From Betaproteobacteria bacterium (GTDB lineage Bacteria > Pseudomonadota > Gammaproteobacteria > Burkholderiales > SG8-39), in assembly GCA_009693435.1 (NCBI GenBank), contig SHXF01000009.1, positions 1 to 64,000 on the forward strand: DNA of 64,000 nucleotides, read 5' to 3'. Numbering within the stretch: the first letter of the stretch is position 1; each line of letters begins with the position of its first letter. Shown one piece after another: positions 17,092 to 26,579 of the stretch. The notes under the pieces are model-generated. The model did not search any database. It was not told the origin of the DNA and saw nothing but the letters and a program-made list of their open reading frames with translations. A program made the translations under genes and the position numbers.

Positions 17092-18764
17092 TGAACGTCG
17101 ATGTGATCACCTTGGAACTGGTGAAGAACGCGCTCAACGCCGCGGCGGTCGAGATGCAGGCGACCGTGGAGCGCGCGGCCTATTCGCAAATCATTCGCGA
17201 AATCGGCGATGCGTCCAGTTCGCTGTTCGACCGGCAGGGGCGGCTCATCGCGCAGGCGACGGCGCTGCCGATCCAGCTCGCGGGGTCGAGCGTGGCAGTC
17301 AAGGAGGTGCTCAAGGTTTTCCCGCGCGACAAGATGCGCCCCGGGGACATCTTCATACTGAACAACCCGTTCAACGGCGGCTCGCATCCGCCGGACCTGA
17401 TCCTCACCATGCCCTATTTCATCGACGGCGAACTCGCGGGATTCGGCTGCAACTACGCACACCACCACGATGTGGGCGGCATGTCGCCCGGCAGCATTCC
17501 GCCCCTGTCCACGGAGATCTACCAGGAAGGCATATTGATTCCGCCGCTGCGCCTGATGGATGCAGGTGTCCTCAACGACACGCTGATCGCCATGCTGCTG
17601 GACAACGTGCGCCTGCCCGACGATCTGATGGGGGATCTGCGCGCGCAGATTGCGGCGCTGCAGGTGGGGCAGGAGCGTTTCGGGGAAATCAATGCGCGCT
17701 TCGGCGCGGGCGTGGTGCCCGCGGCGACCGATGAACTGCTCGCGCGCACCGAATCCGCCTACCGCGCGGCGATCATGAAGATTCCCGACGGCAGCTACGA
17801 ATTCGAGGATTACCTGGACGACGACGGCTTCACGCCCGGTGTGCCCATTCCGATCCATGTGCAGGTCACGATCAGCGGAGAGGAGATACACGTCGATTTC
17901 AGCAAGACCGCGAAACAGACGCGCGGCTCGCTGAATTGCCCGTTGGCCAGTTCCCTGTCGGCGGTCTATGCGGTGCTCAAGGTGATCGTGGATCCGCACG
18001 ATGAGATCCCGAACAACGAAGGGGTGTATTCGAGCGTGCGCGTCACCTTGCCGCTGGGGTCGCTGCTGAACCCGCTGCGCCCGGCATCGGTGAGTTCCAG
18101 GCCGGAGACCCAGGCGCGCATCGCCAACGTGGTGATGGGCGCGCTGGCCGCGGCGGTGCCGCAGCGGGTTATGGCGCAGGACGCCGGCCAGATGGCGGTC
18201 GCGATGTTCTCAGGCACCCATCCTGCGAGCGGCAAGTACTTCGTCAAGCTGGAAGTCGGCGTGGGCGGCTGGGGAGGACGCCACGCGAGCGACGGCCCGG
18301 ATGCGCTGGACCTCATCGTCAGCAACCTGAGCAACACGCCGGTGGAAGCGGTGGAGATGAGTTTCCCGCTGCGCGTGGAACGCTACGAGATGCTGCCCGA
18401 TTCCAGCGGCGCAGGACGCCACCGCGGCGGACTGGGCATACGCCGCGACGTGCGCGCCCTGTCCGCCATCGATCTCGCGGTGCGCGGCGAGCGCCAGTCG
18501 CGCGGCCCGCGCGGCTTCTTCGGCGGCCTGGACGGCACGCCCGCGAAGTGGATCCTGACCCGCGCAGGTGGCGAGCCGCAGACCTTGCTGTGCAAGCAGG
18601 CCGGCATCGAAATGGCGCCCGGCGACGTGCTCACGACCATCACCCCGGGTGGCGGTGGCTACGGACCGCCCGCGGAGCGCGATCCCGAATTGATCCGCGA
18701 CGACCTGCTGAACGAGTGCATCAGCCGCGCCGCCGCGAGACGCGACTACGGCCCGACGTGGTAA
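17088..18764 (+). CDS. hyuB: Hydantoinase/oxoprolinase subunit B
   Basis: The 558-residue partner of HyuA. Family signatures are the N-terminal DVITLELVKNALNAAAVEM, the central NNPFNGGSHPPDLILTMPYF with the following YAHHHDVGG, and the glycine-rich end TPGGGGYGPPAERDPELI. Both subunits are full length, so the enzyme is probably functional. The gene is last in the operon and is followed 62 bases later by a strong hairpin. Confidence 0.9.
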   Translation: MMNVDVITLELVKNALNAAAVEMQATVERAAYSQIIREIGDASSSLFDRQGRLIAQATALPIQLAGSSVAVKEVLKVFPRDKMRPGDIFILNNPFNGGSHPPDLILTMPYFIDGELAGFGCNYAHHHDVGGMSPGSIPPLSTEIYQEGILIPPLRLMDAGVLNDTLIAMLLDNVRLPDDLMGDLRAQIAALQVGQERFGEINARFGAGVVPAATDELLARTESAYRAAIMKIPDGSYEFEDYLDDDGFTPGVPIPIHVQVTISGEEIHVDFSKTAKQTRGSLNCPLASSLSAVYAVLKVIVDPHDEIPNNEGVYSSVRVTLPLGSLLNPLRPASVSSRPETQARIANVVMGALAAAVPQRVMAQDAGQMAVAMFSGTHPASGKYFVKLEVGVGGWGGRHASDGPDALDLIVSNLSNTPVEAVEMSFPLRVERYEMLPDSSGAGRHRGGLGIRRDVRALSAIDLAVRGERQSRGPRGFFGGLDGTPAKWILTRAGGEPQTLLCKQAGIEMAPGDVLTTITPGGGGYGPPAERDPELIRDDLLNECISRAAARRDYGPTW

Positions 18765-18825
18765 GCGCAAAACCGGGGACACCCACCGGGGACACCCATT
18801 AGCCGGTCGCAGTCAAGCGAGTAAG

Positions 18826-18859
18826 CGATTCCCTTGCGGCGTGAGCCGCAAGGGAATCG
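18826..18859 (+). terminator. Perfect 15-bp hairpin after hyuB
   Basis: CGATTCCCTTGCGGC and its exact reverse complement surround a GTGA loop. It lies 62 bases after the hyuB stop. No U-run follows on the plus strand, so it may be a processing or REP-like hairpin rather than a classical terminator. Just upstream, 18770-18800 carries two damaged CCGGGGACAC units of the palindrome family. Confidence 0.55.
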
Positions 18860-19028
18860 ATTTCCTCATGCTGCGTTGGCAGTCGCCGATCAGGCCCGTT
18901 TCTTCAATTCATGGCTGCGACGAATCGCGCCAGACACCCATCAGAATCAGGCAAGCGGCAATGAAGCTGCCTGTCGCCCTGGCGGCGTAACCGCCCCAGA
19001 AGAACGTTGGTACCGCAATCTGTCCACT

Positions 19029-19120
19029 GGGTTCATCACAGACCTGGGTTCATCACAGACGGGTTCATCACAGACGGGTTCATCACAGATGGGTTCATCA
19101 CAGACGGGTTCATCACAGAC
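19029..19120. repeat. Tandem array, 15-bp unit, six copies
   Basis: Six copies of GGGTTCATCACAGAC, the first separated by two extra bases and one ending in T. It lies in the 508-base gap between the convergent genes hyuB and lhr, where I see no protein gene. Confidence 0.9.
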
Positions 19121-19213
19121 CCGTGGTTGCCGGCACCCGTGTCGGTACGCACTGACGTGGCCATGGTTTTAAGGATTACCGGAGAAACGATGGAAAAGTG
19201 GAAGATTATTGAG

Positions 19214-19240
19214 TAGATATCCCCAATCGGCGGATATCTA
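19214..19240 (-). terminator. 9-bp inverted repeat downstream of lhr
   Basis: TAGATATCC and GGATATCTA are exact reverse complements around a 9-base loop, 33 bases past the lhr stop. The position suggests a transcript end for lhr, but the U-run is weak. Confidence 0.4.
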
Positions 19241-19272
19241 CAAGAAGTTTTCGTAGAAAAATAGTATAAACA

Positions 19273-22200
19273 TCAGTGCGATACAGCCGGATCGCGTGAG
19301 GTCTCGGGCACCGCTACGGTGAGTTTCTCATCGGCGAGATCACGGCGCGCCTTCAAGCGCTTGCGCATCGCCTCCGAAGGCGTGCGCAGCTTCACTTGCA
19401 GGGCGCTGCCGCGCTTCCAGAACAGGGCACGCAGCGCATCCTCCGACAGTTCGTCTTCGTCGCGCGACAGCCGCCTCACCTCGCCGCCTTCCAGTGCGGC
19501 GATCGGCAAGCCATCGCGGAACAACACGCGGCTGCTTGCGATGGCGGGCAGGCGTGCGCCGGGGGTGAGGATGCCGACGAGGTTGAGCGGATCGGCGCCG
19601 GAGAGGGCCACCCACTCGCCTTGCTTCTCCAGCCTGCGTACCGCACGCAGGCGTCCCACCGCATCGGACAACGCAAACTGCTCGCCGCCAAAACTGTTGA
19701 CGAAGCGGCCGCCGCGAATTTCGCCGCGCGCTTCCAGGCGCCGGTAGGCGCGCGCCAGGTCGCGCCATGGCGGCAGGTGCGACTCGCGCGCCAGCAGCGA
19801 GCGGAACACCACGCCGTAGCGTCGCAGCAGCGTGCGCGCTGTAGTTTCAATCCAGGTTTCACGCTCGGCTGCGTCGCGCGCCGCGATGATCGCGGCGTCG
19901 TTCGCGGGCACCCCCATGGTTTCCTTCAATGCGCTTCCCGCATCGATATCGGCCTTGCGATCCGGCGCAAGCAGCGCCCAGCGTCCTGCGGTGTCCACGC
20001 CGTACGCCGAGCGGCCGTGGCGTGTGCCGCCATTCAATGGCTTGCGCTTGTCGGTGGGCGTGAGCAGGGCGCGCAGGCCGCTGAAACTGTCCGCGGTGAC
20101 GAGTCCCGCGCCGGCGAGTTCGCCGAGGGTGCGTTCGACCTGTGTCTGCAGCAAACCGGTGGTCGCCACCAGTTCGTGGAAGAACGAGGCTCCGCGCGCG
20201 CGCAGCGCGTCGTACACGGCGCGTCCTTCCGATGTGAGGCCGTCCATCATGGTTTGGCTGCCATTGCCGGATTCCGCATCGGCTGTTGCCGCAGCCTCCG
20301 GCTCAGGCGACATGCACCACAGCGCGGCGTGTTCGCGCAGCATCAGCGCCATCGGCGAGCTTTTCAGCGGCGACCTTCCCGCGCCGGTCATCGGCGTGAG
20401 GCGTCCCCAGGCGACGCGGCCGCTCAGGCAGAGCATGTCGAGTTGTTCGGGTGCGTAGTCGCTGATACGCGCGCTCAGCACGTCGCGTTCCCAGGCGACG
20501 GCAGACAACTCGTAGCCATCCAGTTGTTCGATTGTCGCGGCCAGGCCCTCGACGCCTTTCAGTCGATCTTCGACGGCGACGTGTTGCCAGTGCAGCAGGA
20601 AGCGCATGAATTCCGCCGCGCTGACGGGCTCGATTTCCGCGCGCAGCCGGTTGAGCGTGTAACGGTGGATGCGCGCCAGCAGGCGACGGTCGCACCATTC
20701 GTGCGGTGCGTCCGAGGCAGGCGCGGCGCCTGCTGCGCGTTGCGTGATTATCAGTCTGCTGCCGCTCTGCCTGGGCGTGAAGTAGCCGCGCAACACGCGG
20801 CCTTCCGTCTCCAGCGCGAGCAGGGCTGCATCGACGGGCGAGGTGTCGGCAGAATCCAGCGAATCGGCCAGCGTGCGCGCCGTCACGGGACCCAGCACGT
20901 CGAGCCGGCCGCGCACCAGTTCGCGCATCGCATCTTCGCGCGTCCAGGTGCGGCGCAGGCGTTCCGGTATGGGCGGCTGCGATGCCTGGGGCATGACCGC
21001 ATTGAATTCATCGTAGCGTTCGGTCGCCACCGCATGTTTCGCTGTCTGCACTGCCCGTCCGGCTGCGATCAGCTCGGCCAGCAGCGGCCGCCAGTCCGCG
21101 CCGCGGCATTGCAATTCATCGAGGCGAATGAATCCGGCGAGCAGCAGCGCGTCGTGCAGTTCGTCGGATGTCGTGGCGACGGGCCAGGCTTCCTCGCGCA
21201 CCCGTTCGATTGCCGCGGGATCGAGCGCGCCGAGGTCATCGGCATCGCGCGGCTCGGTGGCGCGGCGCGTGTACACGGCGCGGGTGCGGCGCTCTTCGAG
21301 CGGCGCATTGTCGAGGAACGTGTACACCGCAGAATTGAGGATTTCGTTGCAGAACACCGAGGGCTCGGGCGTGTCTTTGGCGAGGCAGCGGATCTCGCCG
21401 GCAAATACGCGCCCGAGGGTGACGAGCAACTGCGGCAGGTCCATCGCCTCCTCCAGGCAATCGCGCAGCGCCTGATCCACCAGCGGATGCCGCGGCACTT
21501 CGCGCGTGCCCTGGATGTTTTCCAGGCAGGCGCCGGCGTCGGGAAAAATTGCCGCCAGCAGTTCCTCGGCGATCATGCGCTGGATCTGCGCCGGCAGGCG
21601 CGCGCCGTTGCGCGTGCGCGGCACGGCCAGCGCGATGGTCGTGGTCCAGCGCCAGCGCGTCTCGAATATCGGCGAGTCGAGCACCGCCTGGACCAGGGTG
21701 TCCCGCACCGTTTTCGGATTGAGGTAGCGGAATACCTCACCCAGATCGAACGAGTGCGCCGGGCCGAGCGACAGGATCAGCGCGTCCTCGGTGGCGGCCG
21801 CCTGCAATTCGAAGTTGAAGCTCTGGCAGAACTTCTTGCGCAGCGCGAGTCCCCAGGCCTTATTGATGCGGCTCCCCAGCGGGGCGTGCAGCACCAGTTG
21901 CATGCCGCCCGCCTCATCGAAGAAGCGCTCCAGCACCAGCGTATCGGCGGTCGGCACCACGCCGAGGCTGCGCTTGCCTTCTGCCAGGTAGGCGGCGATC
22001 TGCTCCGCCGCGGCGCGCGACAATTGGTACGCCTCGATCAGCCATGTTGTCGCATCGTCCAGTTCGTCCTGCCGGCGCGGTGCATCGGGACCGGGCAGTT
22101 TCGTATCGGCCATGGCGCGCAGGCGCGACACGGCGGCGCTTACCTCGTCGCTGCGCGAGGGGGCCTCACCCAGCCAGAACGGCATGGAGGGCGGCTGGCC

Positions 22201-23913
22201 ATGCGCATCGGCGACGCGCACCACGCCATTGCCGATGCGCAGGATGCGCCACGAGGTATTGCCCAGCTGGAACACGTCGCCGGCCAGCGACTCGATGGCG
22301 AAGTCTTCGTTGAGGGTGCCGATGAAGAGGCCCTCGGGCTCGAGCAGCACGCGGTAGTCGAACACCTCGGGGATGGCGCCGCCCGACATGATGGCGGTCA
22401 TGCGCGAGGCCTTGCGAGCGCGCAGTTTCCGGTTGACCGCGTCGTAGTGCAACAGCGCCGCGCGCTGGCCGCGCTTGGTGGAGTAACCGCTGGCGAGCAT
22501 GGCGATCACGTCGCTGAACGCCTCCCCGGTCAGATTGCGATACGGATACGCGCGGCGGAACAAGGCGTGCAGAGCTGCCTCGTCCCATTCTTCCGCGGCC
22601 GCGCACTCGGCCACGATCTGCTGCGCCAGCACGTCCAGCGGCTGGTCGGGGATGCGCACCCGGTCGAGTTCGCCGTCCTTCATCGCGCGCACCATGGCCG
22701 CGCACTCGATCAGGTCGTCGCGCGTCAGCGGGAACACGCGTCCCTTGGGCAGGCCGGAGACCGTGTGGCCGGAGCGGCCGACCCGCTGCAGCAGGGTGGC
22801 GATGCGATTCGGCGAGGCGATCTGGCACACCAGGTCGACGTGGCCGATGTCGATGCCCAGTTCCAGCGAGGCGGTCGCCACCAGCACCTTGAGACGCCCG
22901 TCGCGCAATCGCGATTCGGCGGACAGGCGCGCCTCCCTGGCGAGGCTGCCGTGGTGCGCGGCGACGTGCTCGTCACCCAGATGTCCGGAGAGATGGAAAG
23001 CGAGGCGCTCGGCCAGGCGCCGGGTGTTGACGAAAATAAGCGTGGTGCGATGCGCGTTGATCAGGTCTATCAGCCGCTGATGGATCTCCTGCCACACTTC
23101 GCCCGACATCACCGCTTCCAGCGGCGAGCCCAGCACTTCGACGGCGAGATCGATGTTGCGCTGGTGGCCGCGGTTGACGATGGTGCAAGAGTCGGCTTCA
23201 TGCGGCGCCACCCCGCAGCCGGTAAGGAACCGCGCCACCTCCTCTATGGGCTTTTGCGTCGCCGAGAGCCCCACCCGCTGCAGGCGCCGGCCGCAGACGT
23301 GATCCAGGCGCTCCAGCGACAAGGCGAGGTGCGCGCCACGGCGCGACTCCAGCACCGCGTGGATCTCGTCCACGATCACCACCTGCGCCGTCTTCAGCAT
23401 GTCGCGCGACTGCGCTGCGGTGAGCAGCAGGTACAGCGACTCGGGCGTGGTGACCAGGATGTGCGGCGGCGTTTTCAGCATCGCCGCGCGCTCCTTCTGC
23501 GGCGTGTCGCCCGAGCGCACTGCAGCCGTCAGTCGCACCGGCGCATAGCCCATCTCTTCGGCAATGCGGCGCATCTCGCGGCGCGGCTCGGCGAGATTCT
23601 TGTGGATGTCCGCGGACAGTGCCTTGAGCGGCGACACGTAGATGACGCGCACTTCGTCGGGCAGCGCGGCGCCGTCGCGCGCGGCATCCAGCGCCTCGCG
23701 CAGCAACTGGTCCATCGAGGTGAGAAAGGCCGCCAGTGTCTTGCCGGATCCTGTAGGCGCGGCGATCAGCGTGTGCTCGCCGCGCCGAATCGCGCGCCAT
23801 CCCTCGGTCTGCGCCTCGGTGGGCGGCAGACTGCCTGAAGATTCGCCGGGGGCCGTGGGAAACCGCGTTTCCCACCAGCGCCGGACGACGGGATGAAAGT
23901 CGAGTGGAAGCAT
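19273..23913 (-). CDS. lhr: Lhr-type large ATP-dependent DNA/RNA helicase
   Basis: A superfamily 2 helicase of 1546 residues, nearly the length of E. coli Lhr (1538). The helicase core has a Walker A (APTGSGKT, about residues 52-59), VIVDEIHAVLESRRGAH as motif II, and the motif V/VI region SLELGIDIGHVDLV and LLQRVGRSGH. The winged-helix/Lhr-core region and the long C-terminal extension follow. It translocates 3'-5' on single-stranded DNA and is linked to DNA repair. The ATG at 23913 was chosen because it gives MLPLDFHPVVRRWWE, a normal Lhr start. The frame remains open about 100 bases upstream without Lhr-like residues. Confidence 0.93.
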   Translation of the reverse strand: MLPLDFHPVVRRWWETRFPTAPGESSGSLPPTEAQTEGWRAIRRGEHTLIAAPTGSGKTLAAFLTSMDQLLREALDAARDGAALPDEVRVIYVSPLKALSADIHKNLAEPRREMRRIAEEMGYAPVRLTAAVRSGDTPQKERAAMLKTPPHILVTTPESLYLLLTAAQSRDMLKTAQVVIVDEIHAVLESRRGAHLALSLERLDHVCGRRLQRVGLSATQKPIEEVARFLTGCGVAPHEADSCTIVNRGHQRNIDLAVEVLGSPLEAVMSGEVWQEIHQRLIDLINAHRTTLIFVNTRRLAERLAFHLSGHLGDEHVAAHHGSLAREARLSAESRLRDGRLKVLVATASLELGIDIGHVDLVCQIASPNRIATLLQRVGRSGHTVSGLPKGRVFPLTRDDLIECAAMVRAMKDGELDRVRIPDQPLDVLAQQIVAECAAAEEWDEAALHALFRRAYPYRNLTGEAFSDVIAMLASGYSTKRGQRAALLHYDAVNRKLRARKASRMTAIMSGGAIPEVFDYRVLLEPEGLFIGTLNEDFAIESLAGDVFQLGNTSWRILRIGNGVVRVADAHGQPPSMPFWLGEAPSRSDEVSAAVSRLRAMADTKLPGPDAPRRQDELDDATTWLIEAYQLSRAAAEQIAAYLAEGKRSLGVVPTADTLVLERFFDEAGGMQLVLHAPLGSRINKAWGLALRKKFCQSFNFELQAAATEDALILSLGPAHSFDLGEVFRYLNPKTVRDTLVQAVLDSPIFETRWRWTTTIALAVPRTRNGARLPAQIQRMIAEELLAAIFPDAGACLENIQGTREVPRHPLVDQALRDCLEEAMDLPQLLVTLGRVFAGEIRCLAKDTPEPSVFCNEILNSAVYTFLDNAPLEERRTRAVYTRRATEPRDADDLGALDPAAIERVREEAWPVATTSDELHDALLLAGFIRLDELQCRGADWRPLLAELIAAGRAVQTAKHAVATERYDEFNAVMPQASQPPIPERLRRTWTREDAMRELVRGRLDVLGPVTARTLADSLDSADTSPVDAALLALETEGRVLRGYFTPRQSGSRLIITQRAAGAAPASDAPHEWCDRRLLARIHRYTLNRLRAEIEPVSAAEFMRFLLHWQHVAVEDRLKGVEGLAATIEQLDGYELSAVAWERDVLSARISDYAPEQLDMLCLSGRVAWGRLTPMTGAGRSPLKSSPMALMLREHAALWCMSPEPEAAATADAESGNGSQTMMDGLTSEGRAVYDALRARGASFFHELVATTGLLQTQVERTLGELAGAGLVTADSFSGLRALLTPTDKRKPLNGGTRHGRSAYGVDTAGRWALLAPDRKADIDAGSALKETMGVPANDAAIIAARDAAERETWIETTARTLLRRYGVVFRSLLARESHLPPWRDLARAYRRLEARGEIRGGRFVNSFGGEQFALSDAVGRLRAVRRLEKQGEWVALSGADPLNLVGILTPGARLPAIASSRVLFRDGLPIAALEGGEVRRLSRDEDELSEDALRALFWKRGSALQVKLRTPSEAMRKRLKARRDLADEKLTVAVPETSRDPAVSH

Positions 23914-24019
23914 TCTGGAGGGGGTGAATGTTACTCCAGCGGCAATCATGTCAGAAGTTGGCTTCGGGCGTCCGCTTTCGGGCACCCGCATTCGGACCAT
24001 TGGTCCTTTCAAAACAGGT

Positions 24020-24141
24020 GAAACCGTTCGGGCTGAGATACATGAAACCGTTCGGGCTGAGCCTGTCGAAGCCCCCGCGGCCTTCGACAGGCTCAGGACG
24101 AACGGAGGCGCACATGTCCTTCGACAGGCTCAGGACGAACG
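24020..24141. repeat. Cluster of TTCGACAGGCTCAGG-type repeats
   Basis: A partial copy (24020-24038), one copy reading TTCGGGCTGAGCCTGTCGAA and two copies in the opposite sense (24081-24104 and 24118-24141). The same element occurs at 25281-25343 and 57396-57463. It is a common dispersed palindromic element of proteobacterial genomes. The 321-base gap from 23914 to 24234 holds no gene. Confidence 0.9.
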
Positions 24142-24234
24142 GAACAGGTTTTCACGTGTTGCTGTACCCTCAAAAAGCATCGATTCAGTCAGTCGGAATT
24201 CATCACGACACGCAACAACAAGGGGGAAAACACA

Positions 24235-25233
24235 ATGAAAACGCCGATTGGATCCGGATTGTCCAGCACGAGATTCGTGGCCACGAGTCTCCTCATGGCA
24301 TTGCTTTTCGCCGCCGGCACGTCGCATGCCCAGGACACGTATCCATCCAGGCCGATTCAACTGGTCACCTCGAATTCGGCGGGCATGGTCACCGACATCA
24401 TCGCGCGGGTGCTGGCCGACAAACTGACGCAGCACCTGGGGCAGTCGGTCGTCGTGCAGAACAAGCCGGGGGGCGGCGGCACCTTGGCGAGCCAGCTGGT
24501 GGCGAGCTCGGCGCCGGACGGTTACAACCTGCTGATCGTCAATGCATCGCATTCGGTCAACCCCTTCCTTTTCCAGAAGCTGCCCTACGACACGCTGCGC
24601 GATTTTGCCGGGGTCGCGTTGGTGGCCGATTCGCCGTTCGTGGTGATGGTCACCCCGCAACTGGGCGTTCGCACGCTGAAGGAATTCATCGCGCTCGCCA
24701 AGCAGAAGCCCGGCAGCATCAACTATGCGTCGGCCGGGGTGGGCAGCATCGCGCACCTGGGCGGCGCGCTGTTCGCCAGCGTCGCCGGCATAGAGATGGT
24801 CCACGTGCCTTACGCGCAGATGTCCAACCTCACCTCGGACTTCGTCGGTGGCCGTGTTCAGGCGGGCTTTTTTGCGCCGGGCGCGTTGCTGCCACAGATA
24901 CACGAAGGAAAAATTCTGGCCTTGGGCGTCGCATCGGCAGGACCGATGCGCGAGCCGCTCGCGCTTCCCAGCGTGCGGGAAGCGACGAATCTGGATTACC
25001 TCATAGGCATCTGGTACGGGATCATGGCGCCCGGCAAGACGCCGGTGGCGATCCTGGAGCGCCTGAGCCGCGGATTCCAGCAGATGTCCCAGGATGAAGC
25101 CGTCAAGGAGCGATTCAAGACGCTGGGCGTGACGCCCAGAAACGTTTTGCTGCGCGACTTCGACGCCTATATCAAAACGGAAATGGACCGGCTGGGTCCG
25201 ATCGTAAAGGCGAGCGGCGCGACCGCGAATTGA
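24235..25233 (+). CDS. Bug/TctC-family periplasmic solute receptor
   Basis: 332 residues with a signal peptide (hydrophobic LLMALLFAAGTSHAQ, cleavage after the SHA box) and the Bug fold: YPSRPIQLVTSNSAGMVTD, VVVQNKPGGGGTLASQ, APDGYNLL and HVPYAQMSN. The ribosome site AAGGGGGAAAAC precedes the ATG. No transport membrane genes are next to it. The downstream gene is a 2-hydroxyacid dehydrogenase, so a hydroxy- or keto-acid ligand is plausible, but repeats separate the two genes. Confidence 0.9.
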   Translation: MKTPIGSGLSSTRFVATSLLMALLFAAGTSHAQDTYPSRPIQLVTSNSAGMVTDIIARVLADKLTQHLGQSVVVQNKPGGGGTLASQLVASSAPDGYNLLIVNASHSVNPFLFQKLPYDTLRDFAGVALVADSPFVVMVTPQLGVRTLKEFIALAKQKPGSINYASAGVGSIAHLGGALFASVAGIEMVHVPYAQMSNLTSDFVGGRVQAGFFAPGALLPQIHEGKILALGVASAGPMREPLALPSVREATNLDYLIGIWYGIMAPGKTPVAILERLSRGFQQMSQDEAVKERFKTLGVTPRNVLLRDFDAYIKTEMDRLGPIVKASGATAN

Positions 25234-25280
25234 GGCAACTCGAATGGGTCGGGTCTCCAGTTGCGAATGACACCACGCAT

Positions 25281-25343
25281 CCGTTCGTCCTGAGCCTGTC
25301 GAAGGTCGGCAACCCTACCCGTTCGTCCTGAGCTTGTCGAAGG
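25281..25343. repeat. Two direct copies of the CGTTCGTCCTGAG element
   Basis: CCGTTCGTCCTGAGCCTGTC (25281-25300, continuing GAAGG) and a near-identical copy at 25319-25343 lie between the receptor and the dehydrogenase leader. Confidence 0.9.
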
Positions 25344-25408
25344 ATGAAAAACTTCAGGCTATCTTTAGCATGAACGCAGAGAATATCGATTGGAAAACAG
25401 GAGATTGC

Positions 25409-25465
25409 ATGCGTGCATTTGCCAAAGGACTTGCCGTCACCGGCAGCGGCAAGGATGTCAATTGA
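25409..25465 (+). CDS. Possible 18-codon leader peptide
   Basis: ATG at 25409 is preceded by AGGAGA at good spacing and encodes MRAFAKGLAVTGSGKDVN, ending at a TGA that overlaps the TTG proposed as the start of the dehydrogenase. The arrangement would allow translational coupling. The peptide has no obvious regulatory codon run. It could instead be the remnant of an earlier gene start. Confidence 0.4.
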   Translation: MRAFAKGLAVTGSGKDVN

Positions 25466-26535
25466 CGGCCGCGGATGTTGGAGTGAATTTGAACGGCCGC
25501 ACGGTGTTTGTCTGCCGCGACCCCATCATGGGTCCGATGTTCGACCAGATCGCGCTCGCTCTGGAGGATAAGGGCATCGAAGTCATACGCGGTCCCGTGC
25601 CGACCGCGGGCACCCGGCTGATTTACCCGAAGGAATCCCACGAGGCGCTGTTCTCGCGCGCCGAGGTGATGATGTTCTCCGGCACGTCGCTGGGATCGCG
25701 CGAGGTGATGCTGGCCGCGCCGCGGCTGCGTGGCATCGTGAATCCTGCGATCGGCCTGGAGACGGTCGATCTGGACGCGGCGCGTGACCTCGGCATCATC
25801 GTCGGCTACGGCGCGACCCGCGAAAATTTCACCGGCATGGCGGAGGCCACGGTGATGCTGATGCTGGTGCTGTCCTTCCAGTTGCATCGCAGCGAGCGCA
25901 CCTTGCGGGAGAATCAGCCGCGTCCCGCCATGCAGGACGGCTGGGCGCGTTCATTGCATGGGCGGACCATAGGCCTCGTGGGTTTCGGCCGCATCGCGCA
26001 GGCGGTCGCCGAGCGGCTCCGTCCTTTCGGCGTGCAACTGCTGGTGTTTCATCCGCGGCGAGCGCAGGCGGAAATGCCCGAAGGCATCACTCTTGTGGAT
26101 CTGGACGAGTTGTTGAAGCGATCCGACTTCGTGAGCCTGCACGTGACGGCCAGTGCGAGCACCAGGGGCATGATAGGCGAGCGCGAACTCGCATTGATGA
26201 AACCGAGCGCCTATCTCGTCAACACCGCGCGCGGCGAGGTGATAGACGAGGATGCGCTCTACCGGGCGCTCAGGGACAGACGCATCGCCGGCGCGGGACT
26301 GGACACCTACCGGGTCGAACCGTTGCCGAAGGACAGTCCGCTGCGCACCTTGAATAACGTGGTGCTGACGCCCCACCTGGTCGGCCAGACGCGCGACTCG
26401 TTCGATGTGATCGTTCCATCAGCGGTCGAAAACATCACGCGCATCCTCGCCGGTGAACCGCCGCTGTATTGCAAGAATCCGGAGGAGCTGCCGGCTTGGA
26501 GGGAGAGGCTTGCGCGGTTGGGTGATAGACTTTGA
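25462..26535 (+). CDS. D-isomer-specific 2-hydroxyacid dehydrogenase
   Basis: About 357 residues. The NAD-binding Rossmann domain shows GLVGFGRIAQAVAERL; the catalytic elements are MKPSAYLVNTARGEVIDEDAL (Arg in the TARG segment), AGAGLDTYRVEPL and TPHLVGQT (His). It reduces 2-keto acids or oxidises 2-hydroxy acids with NAD(P). I chose the TTG at 25462 because AAGGA lies six bases upstream and no in-frame ATG is well placed; a GTG at 25483 is the main alternative. The substrate is not determined. The gene before it encodes a Bug receptor. Confidence 0.85.
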   Translation: MTAADVGVNLNGRTVFVCRDPIMGPMFDQIALALEDKGIEVIRGPVPTAGTRLIYPKESHEALFSRAEVMMFSGTSLGSREVMLAAPRLRGIVNPAIGLETVDLDAARDLGIIVGYGATRENFTGMAEATVMLMLVLSFQLHRSERTLRENQPRPAMQDGWARSLHGRTIGLVGFGRIAQAVAERLRPFGVQLLVFHPRRAQAEMPEGITLVDLDELLKRSDFVSLHVTASASTRGMIGERELALMKPSAYLVNTARGEVIDEDALYRALRDRRIAGAGLDTYRVEPLPKDSPLRTLNNVVLTPHLVGQTRDSFDVIVPSAVENITRILAGEPPLYCKNPEELPAWRERLARLGDRL

Positions 26536-26579
26536 CCAAGGATGCTTTGGTACAAATACCTGAGAAAGGACATGTCGCC

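Noticed and set aside
19396..23838. A 1480-codon open frame opposite lhr
   Set aside because: The minus strand encodes a full-length Lhr with all helicase motifs; the plus frame has no recognisable domain.
24020..24141. Insertion sequence ends
   Set aside because: The copies are the widespread short TTCGACAGGCTCAGG element; no transposase gene or target duplication is nearby.
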